A stretch of 64,000 bases of DNA from Carideicomes alvinocaridis. Lineage in GTDB: Bacteria > Pseudomonadota > Alphaproteobacteria > Rhodobacterales > Rhodobacteraceae. A program made the translations under genes and the position numbers. Location: the NCBI GenBank assembly GCA_005473895.2, contig SRJI02000013.1, forward strand, positions 1-64,000, in the 5' to 3' direction. Each line of letters starts with the position of its first letter. The first letter of the stretch is position 1. Of this stretch, positions 25,482 through 35,237 are shown in pieces. The notes beneath the pieces were generated by a model that worked only from the letters and a program-made list of their open reading frames with translations, ran no database searches and was not told the origin of the DNA.

Positions 25482-26231
25482 ATGCCCGACGCCCCCGTAG
25501 CCGCCGATCCTAAACCCGCGAAGACCACGTTCAAGCGGGTGCTTCTGAAAATCTCGGGAGAGGCGCTGATGGGGGACCAGAGCTATGGTCTCAACCCGCC
25601 CACGGTCGAGCGCATCGCGCGCGAGGTCAAGTCGGTCCACGACCTGGGCGTCGAGATCTGCATGGTCATCGGCGGCGGCAACATCTTCCGCGGGCTGCAG
25701 GGTTCCGCCCAGGGGATGGAGCGGACCACCGCGGATTACATGGGCATGCTGGCCACCGTCATGAACGCGCTGGCGATGCAGTCGGCGCTCGAGGGGCTGG
25801 GCGTCTTCACCCGCGTCATCAGCGCCATCCCCATGGACCAGGTCTGCGAGCCCTATATCCGCCGCCGGGCCGTCCGCCACCTGGAGAAGGGGCGGGTCTG
25901 CATCTTCGCCGCCGGCACCGGGAACCCCTATTTCACCACCGATACCGCCGCCACGCTGCGGGCGTCGGAAATGGCCTGCCAGGCGATCTTCATGGGCAAG
26001 CAGGTGGACGGCGTCTACGACAAGGACCCCAAGCTGCACGCGGATGCCAAGCGCTTCGACCGCATCTCCTATGACGAGGTGCTGACGAAATACCTCAAGG
26101 TCATGGACGCCTCGGCGATCGCACTGGCCCGGGACAACCGCCTGCCGATCATCGTCTTCTCGCTGGACGAACCGGGCGGGTTCCGCGGCATTCTCGCCGG
26201 CGAGGGCACCTATACGACGGTTCATCCCTGA
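25482..26231 (+). CDS. pyrH: uridylate kinase (UMP kinase)
   Basis: A 249-residue amino-acid-kinase-fold UMP kinase making UDP from UMP. Motifs: [24 protein letters not shown], the UMP-binding [16 protein letters not shown], and [16 protein letters not shown] with [12 protein letters not shown]. About 16 extra N-terminal residues ([19 protein letters not shown]) precede the core. It opens the rightward run pyrH-frr-uppS-cdsA-dxr-rseP-bamA typical of alphaproteobacteria. Allosterically regulated by GTP/UTP in relatives. Confidence 0.95.
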   Translation: MPDAPVAADPKPAKTTFKRVLLKISGEALMGDQSYGLNPPTVERIAREVKSVHDLGVEICMVIGGGNIFRGLQGSAQGMERTTADYMGMLATVMNALAMQSALEGLGVFTRVISAIPMDQVCEPYIRRRAVRHLEKGRVCIFAAGTGNPYFTTDTAATLRASEMACQAIFMGKQVDGVYDKDPKLHADAKRFDRISYDEVLTKYLKVMDASAIALARDNRLPIIVFSLDEPGGFRGILAGEGTYTTVHP

Positions 26232-26335
26232 GCCGGTGCCGCCGGGCCCCGACGGCCCGGCCGGTCTATACAACACCCCGCGGCTGGGGCTATAGCGGGG
26301 GCCAAGGATCAAACCCCCTTCGGGAGGAAGAGCAG

Positions 26336-26899
26336 ATGTCGGACGATTTCGAACTGGATACCAGCGACCTCGAGCGCCGCATGGACGGCGCGATCAGCAA
26401 CCTGCGCACGGAATTCGCCTCGCTGCGCACCGGGCGCGCCTCGGCCTCGATGCTGGAGCCGGTGCAGGTGGAAGCCTACGGACAGATGACGCCGATCAAC
26501 CAGGTGGGCACGGTCAACGTCCCCGAGCCGCGGATGGTCACCATCAACGTCTGGGACAAGTCCATGGTCGGCAAGGTCGAGAAGGCGATCCGCGAAAGCG
26601 GCCTGGGCATCAACCCGCAGCTCAACGGCACGATCATCATGCTGCCGATCCCCGAGCTGAACGAGGAGCGGCGCCGCGACCTGACCAAGGTGGCCGGGCA
26701 ATATGCCGAACATGCCCGCGTCTCGATCCGCAACGTGCGGCGCGACGGCATGGACCAGATCAAGAAGGCCAAGGGCGACGGCCTGTCCGAGGACGACCAG
26801 AAGTTCTGGGAATCCGAGGTGCAGGAAATGACCGACCGCTACATCAAGACGGTGGACGACGCGCTGGAGCACAAGCAGTCCGAAATCATGCAGGTTTGA
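26336..26899 (+). CDS. frr: ribosome recycling factor
   Basis: A 187-residue RRF, which with EF-G splits post-termination ribosomes. Family features: [57 protein letters not shown] and the C-terminal three-helix bundle [19 protein letters not shown]. Length is standard (185-187). GGGAGGAAG precedes the ATG at about 7 bases. It lies 104 bases after pyrH and 125 before uppS, the classical pyrH-frr-uppS order. Confidence 0.96.
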   Translation: MSDDFELDTSDLERRMDGAISNLRTEFASLRTGRASASMLEPVQVEAYGQMTPINQVGTVNVPEPRMVTINVWDKSMVGKVEKAIRESGLGINPQLNGTIIMLPIPELNEERRRDLTKVAGQYAEHARVSIRNVRRDGMDQIKKAKGDGLSEDDQKFWESEVQEMTDRYIKTVDDALEHKQSEIMQV

Positions 26900-27024
26900 C
26901 CGCGAGGGTCAGGATGGGGGCAGGGTGGTTCCGTCGGGGCCACCCGAACGGGACGGGACGACGCGCGGCGGCGGGCCATGGCGCCCCGGGACCGCAGGCA
27001 AGCCCCAGCTTCAAGGAGGCCACG

Positions 27025-27753
27025 ATGGCCACGCAACCCAAGCCCCACAGGGGCGCCCCGCGCCATGTGGCGATCATCATGGACGGCAATGGCCGCTGGG
27101 CCACGCAGCGCGGCCGCCCGCGCCTGTTCGGCCACCATGCCGGCGCGCGCCGGGTGCGCCAGATCGTCGAGGCCTGTCCGGATTGCGGGGTGGATTACCT
27201 GACCATCTTCGCCTTCTCCACGGAGAACTGGAAGCGCACCCAGGTCGAGGTGGCGGGGCTGATGAGCCTCTTCCGGCGCTACATCCTGAAAGAGATGCAG
27301 GACTTCGTGAAGGAAAACGTCCGCGTCCGCTTCATCGGCGACCGGGTGCGGCTGGATGCCAAGCTGCGCAGCCTGATGGACGAGGCGGAGGCGATGACCG
27401 GCCATTGCACCGGCACCAACCTGACCATCGCGCTCAATTACGGCAGCCGGGACGAGGTGGCGCGCGCCACCAAGCGGCTGGCGGCGGACGTGGCGGCGGG
27501 CAAGCTGCGCCCGGAGGACGTGGACGAGGAGACGCTGCCGCGCTACCTCGACACCCATGTGCTGCCCGATCCCGATCTCGTCATCCGCACCAGCGGGGAG
27601 GCCCGGATCTCCAACTTCCTGCTGTGGCAGTCGGCCTATGCGGAATACGAGTTCATCGACACGCTCTGGCCCGATTTCACCGCCGAGGAATTCGGCCGGC
27701 TCACCCGCAGCTACGGCGCCCGCGACCGCCGTTACGGTGCGGTGAAGGCATGA
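27025..27753 (+). CDS. uppS: undecaprenyl pyrophosphate synthase (isoprenyl transferase)
   Basis: A 242-residue cis-prenyltransferase making the C55 carrier lipid for peptidoglycan and O-antigen. Catalytic Asp20 is in IIMDGNGRWA; other motifs are FGHHAGARRVR, TIFAFSTENWKR, NYGSRDEVARA, DLVIRTSGEARISNFLLWQ and EYEFIDTLWPDF. AAGGAGG lies 5 bases before ATG 27025; the frame is open upstream but without support. Its stop overlaps the cdsA start by four bases (ATGA). Confidence 0.95.
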   Translation: MATQPKPHRGAPRHVAIIMDGNGRWATQRGRPRLFGHHAGARRVRQIVEACPDCGVDYLTIFAFSTENWKRTQVEVAGLMSLFRRYILKEMQDFVKENVRVRFIGDRVRLDAKLRSLMDEAEAMTGHCTGTNLTIALNYGSRDEVARATKRLAADVAAGKLRPEDVDEETLPRYLDTHVLPDPDLVIRTSGEARISNFLLWQSAYAEYEFIDTLWPDFTAEEFGRLTRSYGARDRRYGAVKA

Positions 27754-28553
27754 GCGCGTCGGGCGGATCATGGACCGACCTGCGGCCCCGGACGATCTCG
27801 GGGATCGCCATGGTCCTGATCGGCCTCGCGGCGGTCTGGTGGGGCGGGCTTGCCTGGCTGGGGCTGGTGGCGGCCAGCACCGGGCTGATGATCTGGGAAC
27901 TGGTGCGGATGCAATCGCCCACCCAGACCGGCCTCGCGACGATCCTCGGCCTGGTCTGCGCCGGGGCGATGCTGGCCGCGGGCTTCCTGCCGGTGCCGCT
28001 GGCCCTGCCGCTGCTGCTGGGGCCGTCGATGGCGGGCTTCGGCCAGCTGGAGCGCGGGCGCTCTGTCTTCATGGCCTATTCGGTGATGGTGATGCTCGCG
28101 GGCTTCGGCCTGCTGGGGCTGCGGACCGAGTTCGGCTTTCTCTGGATGCTGTGGCTGGTCGCCGTCGTGGTGGTCACCGACATCGCGGGCTATTTCGCCG
28201 GGCGCGCGCTTGGCGGGCCGAAGTTCTGGCCCAAGGTCAGCCCCAAGAAGACATGGTCCGGCACCGCGGCGGGCTGGGTCGCGGCTGCGCTGACCGGGCT
28301 CGCCTTCGGCTTCATCACCGAGAACGCGATGACGCTGATGGGCGTGTCGGTCGCGGTGGCCATGGCCTCGCAGATGGGCGACATCGCCGAAAGTGCCATC
28401 AAGCGGCGGGCAGGGGTCAAGGACAGCTCATCGCTCATCCCCGGCCATGGCGGGCTGCTGGACCGGTTCGACGGGATGCTGGGCGCCTCGGTGCTGCTGC
28501 TGATCGTCGGCACGCTGATGGAGTTTCCGGCCACGCCCGTCGGGGTGATGTAG
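27750..28553 (+). CDS. cdsA: phosphatidate cytidylyltransferase
   Basis: A 267-residue integral membrane enzyme making CDP-diacylglycerol from phosphatidate and CTP. About seven helices; the CDS signature is complete near the C-terminus (SAIKRRAGVKDSSSLIPGHG followed by GLLDRFDG), with the earlier KFWPKVSPKKTWSG block. Start overlaps uppS, end is 4 bases before dxr, so uppS-cdsA-dxr form one translational unit. Length is near the alphaproteobacterial norm. Confidence 0.94.
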   Translation: MSASGGSWTDLRPRTISGIAMVLIGLAAVWWGGLAWLGLVAASTGLMIWELVRMQSPTQTGLATILGLVCAGAMLAAGFLPVPLALPLLLGPSMAGFGQLERGRSVFMAYSVMVMLAGFGLLGLRTEFGFLWMLWLVAVVVVTDIAGYFAGRALGGPKFWPKVSPKKTWSGTAAGWVAAALTGLAFGFITENAMTLMGVSVAVAMASQMGDIAESAIKRRAGVKDSSSLIPGHGGLLDRFDGMLGASVLLLIVGTLMEFPATPVGVM

Positions 28554-28557
28554 GCCG

Positions 28558-29739
28558 ATGCGGCGGGTCACGATCCTGGGCGCGACCGGGTCCATCGGGC
28601 AGAACACGATCGACCTGATCGACCGCGATCCCGAGGGGTTCGAGGTGGTGGCCCTGACCGGCGGCCGCAACATCGCGCGGCTGGCCGAGGATGCGCGGCG
28701 ACTGCGCGCGCAGCTGGCCGTGACCGCCGACGAGGCGCTGCTGCCCGACCTGCGCGCGGCACTGCAGGGCTCCGGGGTGGAGGCGGCGGCGGGCGCGCAG
28801 GCACTGTGCGAGGCCGCGTCCCGCCCGGCGGACTGGGTGATGTCCGCCATCGTGGGCTTTGCCGGGCTCGCCCCGGGCCTCGCCGCGCTGGAGCAGGGGA
28901 CCGTGCTCGCGCTCGCCAACAAGGAAAGCCTGGTCACCGCGGGCCCCCTGGTGATGGAGACGGCGCGCCGCCACGGCGCCACGATCCTGCCGGTGGACAG
29001 CGAACATTCGGCGGTCTTCCAGGCCATGGCGGGGCAGGACGTGGCCGCGGTCGAGCGCGTGATCATCACCGCCTCGGGCGGCGCCTTCCGCGACTGGCCG
29101 CTGGAGCGTCTTGCCCATGCCACCCCGGAAGAGGCGGCGACCCATCCCAACTGGGACATGGGCCAGCGGATCACCATCGACTCCGCCTCGATGTTCAACA
29201 AGGCGCTCGAGGTGATCGAGACGCACGAATTCTTCGGCACGGACCCGGACCGGATCGAGGTGCTGGTTCACCCGGAATCGCTGGTTCATGCGCTGGTGGG
29301 CTACCGTGACGGCGGGCTGATGGCCCATGTCGGCCCGCCCGACATGCGCCACGCCATCGGCTACGCGCTCAACTGGCCCGAGCGGCACGCCCTGCCGGTG
29401 GAGCGGCTGGACCTGGCCGCCATCGGCCAGCTGACCTTCCGCGCTCCGGACGAGGCGCGCTGGCCGGCGCTGCGCCTCGCGCGCGAGGTGATCCGCAGGG
29501 GCGGGCTGTCGGGGGCCGTGTTCAACGCTGCGAAGGAAGAGGCGCTCGATCTCTTCCTCGCGCGGCGGATCGGATTCATGGACATGGCGACGGTAGTCGA
29601 ACGCAGTATGGAACGGGTTTTTGCGCAGCCGGGTCACATTGATGCCGAGATTTCTCTTGATAACATCGTGGCCATTGACCATCTCGCCCGTGACACCGCG
29701 CGGCATTCGGTGGGCAGCGACACTCGTCGGCGCAGCTAG
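28558..29739 (+). CDS. dxr: 1-deoxy-D-xylulose 5-phosphate reductoisomerase
   Basis: A 393-residue MEP-pathway enzyme converting DXP to MEP with NADPH and a divalent metal. NADPH loop ILGATGSIGQNTIDL is at the N-terminus; ANKESLVTAG, the metal site PVDSEHSAVFQ, SGGAFRDWP, HPNWDMGQRITIDSASMFNK and HPESLVHALVGYRDG are all present. Provides the isoprenyl precursors used by uppS upstream. Four bases separate it from cdsA and rseP follows 36 bases later. Confidence 0.95.
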   Translation: MRRVTILGATGSIGQNTIDLIDRDPEGFEVVALTGGRNIARLAEDARRLRAQLAVTADEALLPDLRAALQGSGVEAAAGAQALCEAASRPADWVMSAIVGFAGLAPGLAALEQGTVLALANKESLVTAGPLVMETARRHGATILPVDSEHSAVFQAMAGQDVAAVERVIITASGGAFRDWPLERLAHATPEEAATHPNWDMGQRITIDSASMFNKALEVIETHEFFGTDPDRIEVLVHPESLVHALVGYRDGGLMAHVGPPDMRHAIGYALNWPERHALPVERLDLAAIGQLTFRAPDEARWPALRLAREVIRRGGLSGAVFNAAKEEALDLFLARRIGFMDMATVVERSMERVFAQPGHIDAEISLDNIVAIDHLARDTARHSVGSDTRRRS

Positions 29740-29775
29740 GTCGACGTAGCCAGGGGGTAGGGGAACTTGGATCCG

Positions 29776-31113
29776 ATGTCATTGATTCCGGAATTCGGCG
29801 GCGTTCTGGCCACCCTTCTCGCCTTCGTCGTCGCGCTTTCGGTGATCGTCGCGATCCATGAATACGGCCATTACATCGTCGGCCGCTGGTCGGGCATCAA
29901 GGCCGATGTCTTTTCGCTGGGCTTCGGCCCGGTGCTGTTTTCCCGCATGGACAAGCGCGGCACGCGCTGGCAGTTCGCGCTGCTGCCCTTCGGCGGTTAC
30001 GTGAAGTTCGCCGGCGACGCCGACGCGGCCAGCAGCGGGCGCGACGACGACGCCATGCAGGGCCTGTCGGCGGCAGAGCGGCGGGCCACGATGCACGGCG
30101 CCCCGCTCTGGGCGCGGGCGGCAACGGTGGCGGCCGGGCCGGTCTTCAACTTCATCTTCTCGATCCTGATCTTCACCGCCGTGATGATGAGCGAGGGCGT
30201 CCCGCGCGAGCCGCTGACCGTGGGCTCCATGCCCGCGCTTCCCGTCGAGCACGAGCTGGAGCCGGGGGACGTCCTGCTCGACATCGCCGGCGAGCCGGTC
30301 CCGGACCGGGCCTCGGGCGCGACCTGGCAGGCCCTCCTGGACTCGGTGCCGAAGGAGAACCTGCTCGACTACCGCGTGCAGCGGGACGGGAGCGAGATGG
30401 AGGTCGACGGGCCCTATCCCTTCCCGCCGCTGATCGGCCAGCTTGCCCCGCAATCGGCCGCCTACGATATCGGTCTGGAGCCGGGCGACGTCATCCTCAG
30501 CGTGGACGGGAACCCGATCGTCGCCTTCGACGACCTGCGCGTCGCGGTCGAGGGGTCGGACGGACGGGCGCTGCCGCTCGAGGTGTGGCGCGACGGCGAA
30601 GTGCTGGACTTCGTGCTGGCCCCGCGCCGGGTGGACGAGCCGCAGCCCGATGGCGGGTTCGAGACGCAGTGGCGCATCGGCATCATCGGCGGGCTGTTCT
30701 TCGAGCCGGCGACCGAGGCCCAGGGCATCGGCCAGTCGCTCTGGGGCGGGATCCAGACCACGGGCGAGATCGTGCGCGGCTCCATCTCGGGCCTCTACCA
30801 CATGGTGACCGGGGCGATTTCCTCGTGCAACCTGTCCGGCCCCATCGGCATCGCCCAGACCTCGGGCGCCATGGCCAGCCAGGGCACGGCAAGCTTCATC
30901 TGGTTCATCGCCGTGCTCTCGACCGCGGTGGGGCTGCTCAACCTCTTCCCCATCCCGGTGCTGGATGGCGGGCACCTGGTCTTCTACGGCTACGAGGCGG
31001 TGGCGGGCCGGGCACCGTCGGACGGGGCGCTGCGGGTGATGATGACCGCCGGCCTTGCCGTGGTGCTGGGGCTGATGGTCTTTGCGCTGACGAACGACAT
31101 CTTCTGCCCCTGA
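29776..31113 (+). CDS. rseP: RIP metalloprotease RseP (site-2 protease)
   Basis: A 445-residue intramembrane zinc protease. HEYGH (residues 28-32) is the HExxH site in the first helix; the C-terminal LDG motif appears as IPVLDGGHLVFYG. Between them lie two PDZ domains (about 115-200 and 205-290; GLEPGDVILSVDG) and the FNFIFSILIF helix. RseP-type proteases cleave anti-sigma factors and remnant signal peptides. ATG 29776 is chosen; a TTG nine bases earlier sits too close to its AGGGG. bamA follows after a small gene, linking it to envelope stress and outer-membrane assembly. Confidence 0.93.
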   Translation: MSLIPEFGGVLATLLAFVVALSVIVAIHEYGHYIVGRWSGIKADVFSLGFGPVLFSRMDKRGTRWQFALLPFGGYVKFAGDADAASSGRDDDAMQGLSAAERRATMHGAPLWARAATVAAGPVFNFIFSILIFTAVMMSEGVPREPLTVGSMPALPVEHELEPGDVLLDIAGEPVPDRASGATWQALLDSVPKENLLDYRVQRDGSEMEVDGPYPFPPLIGQLAPQSAAYDIGLEPGDVILSVDGNPIVAFDDLRVAVEGSDGRALPLEVWRDGEVLDFVLAPRRVDEPQPDGGFETQWRIGIIGGLFFEPATEAQGIGQSLWGGIQTTGEIVRGSISGLYHMVTGAISSCNLSGPIGIAQTSGAMASQGTASFIWFIAVLSTAVGLLNLFPIPVLDGGHLVFYGYEAVAGRAPSDGALRVMMTAGLAVVLGLMVFALTNDIFCP

Positions 31114-31313
31114 CGCCCCCGGACCCGGCGGGCAAAGGCCGGGCGCGAGAGCGGTCGCCCGGCGTCGGTATCGGCGGTTTCCCGCCCGTCATAATCTTGC
31201 CCCCGTCTCGCGAAGAAGGCGCCGCAATTGCCCTTTAGACCCTGTCGTGAAACCCGCTCGTGCGGGGCGAATTCTGGTGCGTTTCGCGGGTGCGGAACGC
31301 CGAAAGGTGAGAC

Positions 31314-31442
31314 ATGCAAGCGATTCATGACGGATATCGTGGCCTGAGCCTGATCTTCGACCTGAACTGGGACCGGCTGCTCTATGTCTGCACGATCCTC
31401 TTCGCGCTGATGTTCGGCGCCTTCGTGGGCTCCTTTTTCTGA
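31314..31442 (+). CDS. small membrane protein between rseP and bamA (42 aa)
   Basis: A 42-residue frame starting MQAIHDGYRGLSLIFDLNWD and ending in one transmembrane helix (about residues 20-41; LYVCTILFALMFGAFVGSFF). GAAAGGTGAG sits 3 to 8 bases before the ATG, a good ribosome site. Charged N-terminus outside or in the cytoplasm, C-terminus buried: a tail-anchored topology. Its position 200 bases after rseP and 165 before bamA suggests an envelope role. I recall similar short proteins at this place in roseobacters but cannot verify. Function unknown. Confidence 0.68.
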   Translation: MQAIHDGYRGLSLIFDLNWDRLLYVCTILFALMFGAFVGSFF

Positions 31443-31545
31443 GCCTGCCGCCTCTTCCTGCATCGCTGTTTTCCGACCGGCCCGCCGAGCGCGGCAAATG
31501 GGCCGCAAGGCCCGTATTCGATGGCCCGGAATGGGCAATCCCGTT

Positions 31546-31574
31546 TTGACAAGATGAGCCATTCCCGGTACTCC
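31546..31574 (+). promoter_or_regulatory. candidate bamA promoter
   Basis: A perfect -35 hexamer TTGACA (31546-31551), 17-base spacer, then TACTCC (31569-31574) as a weak -10, 34 bases before the bamA ATG. The -10 match is poor, so an alternative sigma factor or chance is possible. Confidence 0.35.
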
Positions 31575-31607
31575 CTTTTGCGAGGGATCCTGGAGTGGGA
31601 AAGAAAA

Positions 31608-33947
31608 ATGCTTAACCGGGCAACGGGCAGGGACGGACAGGCAAAACGGGCAGGGGCATGGGCCGCACAATGGCTCGGTGTCATCTGCGTCGGAATCGCG
31701 GTTCTACTGATGGCGTTTCCGGTCAACGCACAGAGCTACAGCTTCTCCAACGTCCGGGTAGAGGGCAATGAGCGGGTCGATCCCGCCTCCATCGTCTCCT
31801 ACGCGGGAATCGCGCGGGGCGAGACCGTCTCGGCCGCGGAGTTGAACGACGCCTACCAGCGGATCCGGGGTTCCGGGCTGTTCGAGGAGGTGTCGATCGA
31901 TCCGCAGGGCAGCACGCTGGTCATCCGGGTGCGCGAATTCCCCACGATCAACCGCATCAATTTCGAGGGCAACCGCCGCATCGACGACGAGGATCTCGCG
32001 CCGGTGATCAAGTCCCAGTCGCGGCGGGTCTACAACCCCTCCGTGGCCGAGCAGGACGCGGCCGCCATCACCGAGGCCTACAGCCAGCAGGGCCGCCTGG
32101 CCGCGCGCGTCACGCCGCGGGTCATCCGCCGCAACAACAACCGCGTCGACCTGGTCTTCGAGATCTTCGAGGGCGACGTGGTGGAGATCGAGCGTATCGG
32201 CTTCGTCGGCAACCGCGCCTATTCCGACGGCCGCCTGCGCCGCGTGCTGGAAACCAAGCAGGCCGGCCTGCTGCGCGCGCTGATCCGCCGCGACACCTTC
32301 GTCGAGGACCGCATCGGCCTGGACAAGCAGATGCTGCGGGACTTCTACCTGTCGCGCGGCTACGTCGATTTCCGCGTGCTCAACGTCAATGCCGAGCTGA
32401 CCGAAGAGCGTGACGGCCATTTCGTCACCTTCACGGTGCAGGAAGGCCAGCAGTTCCGCTTCGGCAACATCACCGCGTCCTCCGACGTGCCGGGCGTGAA
32501 CGCACAGGAATTCCTGGCCGCGACCAAGACCCGGTCGGGCCGCGTCTACAGCCCCACCTACGTGGAGAACGACATCGCGCGGCTGGAACGGCTGGCGGTC
32601 AAGAAGGGGCTCGACTTCATCCGGGTTGAGCCGCAGATCACCCGCAACGAACGCGACCTGACGCTGAACATCGATTACGTCATCTCCAAGGGCCCCCGCG
32701 TCTTCGTGGAGCGGATCGACATCGAGGGCAACACCACCACGCTCGACCGCGTCATCCGGCGCCAGTTCAAGGTGGTGGAGGGCGACCCCTTCAACCCGCG
32801 CGAAGTGCGCGAGGCTGCGGAACGCATCCGCGCGCTCGGTTTCTTCACCAATGCCGAGGTCAATGCGCGCGAAGGCTCTTCCCGCGATCAGGTCGTCGTC
32901 GACGTGAACGTCGAAGAGCAGAATACCGGCTCGCTCACCTTCGGGGGCACCTACTCGTCCAATGACGGGCTGGGCGCGCTGATCCGCTTCCGCGAGACCA
33001 ACTTCCTCGGGCGCGGGCAGCTGCTGAGCCTCGGCATCTCCTCGGCGGCGGAAAACCGGCAATACACGCTGCGCTTCTCCGAGCCGGCCTTCCTGGGCCG
33101 CGACCTGCGCTTCGACCTCGATATCGGCTACGTGGAGACGGACAACCTGAACTCCGAATACGATACGCGGATCGGGCGGTTCGTGCCCTCGCTCACCTTC
33201 CCGGTCAGCGAGAACGGCAGCTTCTCGACGCGCCTCGGCTTCAAGTCGTCCGAGATCGTCGACCTGTCCTCCGACGTGGGCGGCGTGATCACCGCCGAGG
33301 CCGCGCGCGGCCAGGAATACGACGCCTTCCTGGGCTACACCTACAGCTACGACACGCGCCGGACGGGCCTCAATCCGAATACCGGCGTGCTGCTGGAATT
33401 CGGCCAGGATTTCGGCGGGCTGGACGGCAGCGACCAGTACATCAAGACCACCGCCCGCGCGATCGCGCAGACCCGCATCCTGAACGAGGAAGTGACCCTG
33501 CGCGCCACGCTGGAAGGCGGCATGCTGAACTACACCTCCGGCTCCAGCCGCGTGACCGACCGGTTCATGATCGGCAGCGGCATGATGCGCGGCTTCGAAT
33601 ATGGCGGCATCGGCCCGCGGGAACGCGACGCCTCCGGCACGGTGGACGATGCGCTTGGCGGCAACATGTACGTGGTGGCCAAGCTCGAGGCCGAGTTCCC
33701 GCTGGGCCTGCCCGAGGAATACGGCATCTCCGGCGGCCTGTTCTACGACATGGGCTCCGTCTGGGATATCGACAACGGCAACGCGCTCACCATCTACGAC
33801 GACTTCTACCTGCGTCACGTGGTGGGGGTCTCGGTCTTCTGGGACACGCCGATCGGGCCGCTGCGGTTCAACTTCTCCGAACCGCTGATCAAGCGGGAAT
33901 ACGACCAGCCGCAGCGCTTCGACCTGACCCTCTCGACCGAGTTCTGA
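31608..33947 (+). CDS. bamA: outer membrane protein assembly factor BamA
   Basis: A 779-residue Omp85 protein, the core of the BAM complex that inserts beta-barrels into the outer membrane. A positively charged N-terminus and signal peptide (cleavage after NAQ near residue 42) precede five POTRA domains (about 45-400; YSFSNVRVEGNERVD, INRINFEGNRRIDDEDL, VEIERIGFVGNRAYSD, VFVERIDIEGNTTTLDRV) and a 16-strand barrel (about 430-779) with the lid-loop motif VRGF-like GMMRGFEYGGIGPR and the terminal FDLTLSTEF. Upstream in-frame ATGs at 31554 and 31521 would lengthen the signal; ATG 31608 fits best. skp follows 10 bases later. Confidence 0.95.
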   Translation: MLNRATGRDGQAKRAGAWAAQWLGVICVGIAVLLMAFPVNAQSYSFSNVRVEGNERVDPASIVSYAGIARGETVSAAELNDAYQRIRGSGLFEEVSIDPQGSTLVIRVREFPTINRINFEGNRRIDDEDLAPVIKSQSRRVYNPSVAEQDAAAITEAYSQQGRLAARVTPRVIRRNNNRVDLVFEIFEGDVVEIERIGFVGNRAYSDGRLRRVLETKQAGLLRALIRRDTFVEDRIGLDKQMLRDFYLSRGYVDFRVLNVNAELTEERDGHFVTFTVQEGQQFRFGNITASSDVPGVNAQEFLAATKTRSGRVYSPTYVENDIARLERLAVKKGLDFIRVEPQITRNERDLTLNIDYVISKGPRVFVERIDIEGNTTTLDRVIRRQFKVVEGDPFNPREVREAAERIRALGFFTNAEVNAREGSSRDQVVVDVNVEEQNTGSLTFGGTYSSNDGLGALIRFRETNFLGRGQLLSLGISSAAENRQYTLRFSEPAFLGRDLRFDLDIGYVETDNLNSEYDTRIGRFVPSLTFPVSENGSFSTRLGFKSSEIVDLSSDVGGVITAEAARGQEYDAFLGYTYSYDTRRTGLNPNTGVLLEFGQDFGGLDGSDQYIKTTARAIAQTRILNEEVTLRATLEGGMLNYTSGSSRVTDRFMIGSGMMRGFEYGGIGPRERDASGTVDDALGGNMYVVAKLEAEFPLGLPEEYGISGGLFYDMGSVWDIDNGNALTIYDDFYLRHVVGVSVFWDTPIGPLRFNFSEPLIKREYDQPQRFDLTLSTEF

Positions 33948-33957
33948 GGTCGCGGAC

Positions 33958-34701
33958 ATGGCGCACGGCCCCGATCTGCGCGGCCGTCTGACCGGGTCGA
34001 TCCTCGGCGGGCTGCTCCTGCTTCTCGCCGCCCTTCCGGGGGCGGCGACGGCGCAGGATCTCGGCCAGGTCCAGAGCCCGATCCTCACCATCGATTCCGA
34101 CCGCTTCTTCAGCGAGTCGGATTTCGGCCGCCGCACCGAGCGGGAATTCGAATCCGAGGGCGCCGCCCTGGCCGCCGAGAACCGCGCGCTCGAGGCGGAT
34201 CTCGCCGACGAGGAAAAGGCGCTCACCCGCAAGCGCGACACCATGCCGGCAGAGGAATTCCGCGCCCTCGCCGACGCTTTCGACGAGAAGGTCCAGCGCA
34301 TCCGGCGCGAGCAGCAGGCCAAGCTGCAGGACCTTCAGCAGCGGGCCGAGGCGCGCCGCCGCCGCTTTCTCGACTCCGCCGATCCGATCCTGTCCGAGGT
34401 CATGCGCGCCGCCGGCGCCGCCGTCATCGTCGAGCGCCGCTCGGTCTTTGCCAGCGCGCCGGTGATCGACGTGACCGAGGTGGCCATCCAGCGCATGAAC
34501 GAACGGGTGGGCGATGGCGGTGACTTGCTGGCCCCCGAACCCGCGGAGGTGCCGGCTCCCGCGCCGCGGGCGGAGCCGGGCATGATCCTCCCGCCCGAGG
34601 CCGGCGACCGGAGCGGCGGGCCCGATGCCCCCGTGAACCTGCCCGAACCGGAAACCGAGCCCGCCCCTGCGCGACCCGGGGACGACGCGGCGGATCGCTG
34701 A
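33958..34701 (+). CDS. skp: OmpH/Skp-family periplasmic chaperone
   Basis: A 247-residue secreted protein: signal peptide ending AATAQ (about residue 33), then the Skp fold (about 40-180) with [18 protein letters not shown] and a long coiled-coil arm ([28 protein letters not shown]-like charged helices). Skp carries unfolded outer membrane proteins to BAM. Unusually, about 65 C-terminal residues form a Pro/Glu/Ala-rich low-complexity tail not found in E. coli Skp (161 aa). The arm may be trimeric as in Skp. Gene order bamA-skp-fabZ-lpxA is classical, so the assignment is good despite low similarity. Confidence 0.85.
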   Translation: MAHGPDLRGRLTGSILGGLLLLLAALPGAATAQDLGQVQSPILTIDSDRFFSESDFGRRTEREFESEGAALAAENRALEADLADEEKALTRKRDTMPAEEFRALADAFDEKVQRIRREQQAKLQDLQQRAEARRRRFLDSADPILSEVMRAAGAAVIVERRSVFASAPVIDVTEVAIQRMNERVGDGGDLLAPEPAEVPAPAPRAEPGMILPPEAGDRSGGPDAPVNLPEPETEPAPARPGDDAADR

Positions 34702-34763
34702 CGCGCTTGCCCCGGCGGCGCCGCGTTGCTAGGGACGTTCCATCCCAGGACGAGGACGACCCG

Positions 34764-35237
34764 ATGACCGACAGCCTGCAAAGCGCAGATATCCAGACCA
34801 TCCAGCGCATCCTGCCGCACCGCTATCCGTTCCTGCTGGTGGACAAGGTGGTCGATATCGACGGGACGAAAGGCGCCCGCGGCATCAAGAACGTCACCAT
34901 GAACGAGCCGCATTTCCAGGGCCATTTCCCCGGCGCGCCGATCATGCCGGGCGTCACCATCATCGAGGCCATGGCCCAGACCGCCGGGGTGATGATCGGC
35001 ACGGCGTTGGAATTGTTCGAAACCGACCTGCTGATCTATTTCATGTCGATCGACAAGTGCAAGTTCCGTCGCCAGGTGGTGCCGGGCGACGTGCTGGAGA
35101 TGCAGATCACCACGCTGCGGGGCAAGCCGGGCGGCAAGATCTGGAAATTCCAGGGCCAGGCTTCGGTCGACGGCGAGATGGCGACCGAGGCGGAGTTCTC
35201 CGCCTTCGTGGATCTCACCGGCGAGAAGGCGAAATGA
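34764..35237 (+). CDS. fabZ: 3-hydroxyacyl-[acyl-carrier-protein] dehydratase FabZ
   Basis: A 157-residue hotdog-fold dehydratase of type II fatty acid synthesis. Catalytic His54 and Glu68 lie in [14 protein letters not shown] and [25 protein letters not shown] opens the core. AGGACGAGGACG precedes the ATG (spacing about 8). The stop overlaps lpxA's ATG by four bases. It supplies acyl-ACPs shared with lipid A synthesis downstream. Confidence 0.95.
   Translation: MTDSLQSADIQTIQRILPHRYPFLLVDKVVDIDGTKGARGIKNVTMNEPHFQGHFPGAPIMPGVTIIEAMAQTAGVMIGTALELFETDLLIYFMSIDKCKFRRQVVPGDVLEMQITTLRGKPGGKIWKFQGQASVDGEMATEAEFSAFVDLTGEKAK

Noticed and set aside
31704-34322. 872-codon frame antisense to bamA and skp
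   Set aside because: Shadow of two well-supported genes.
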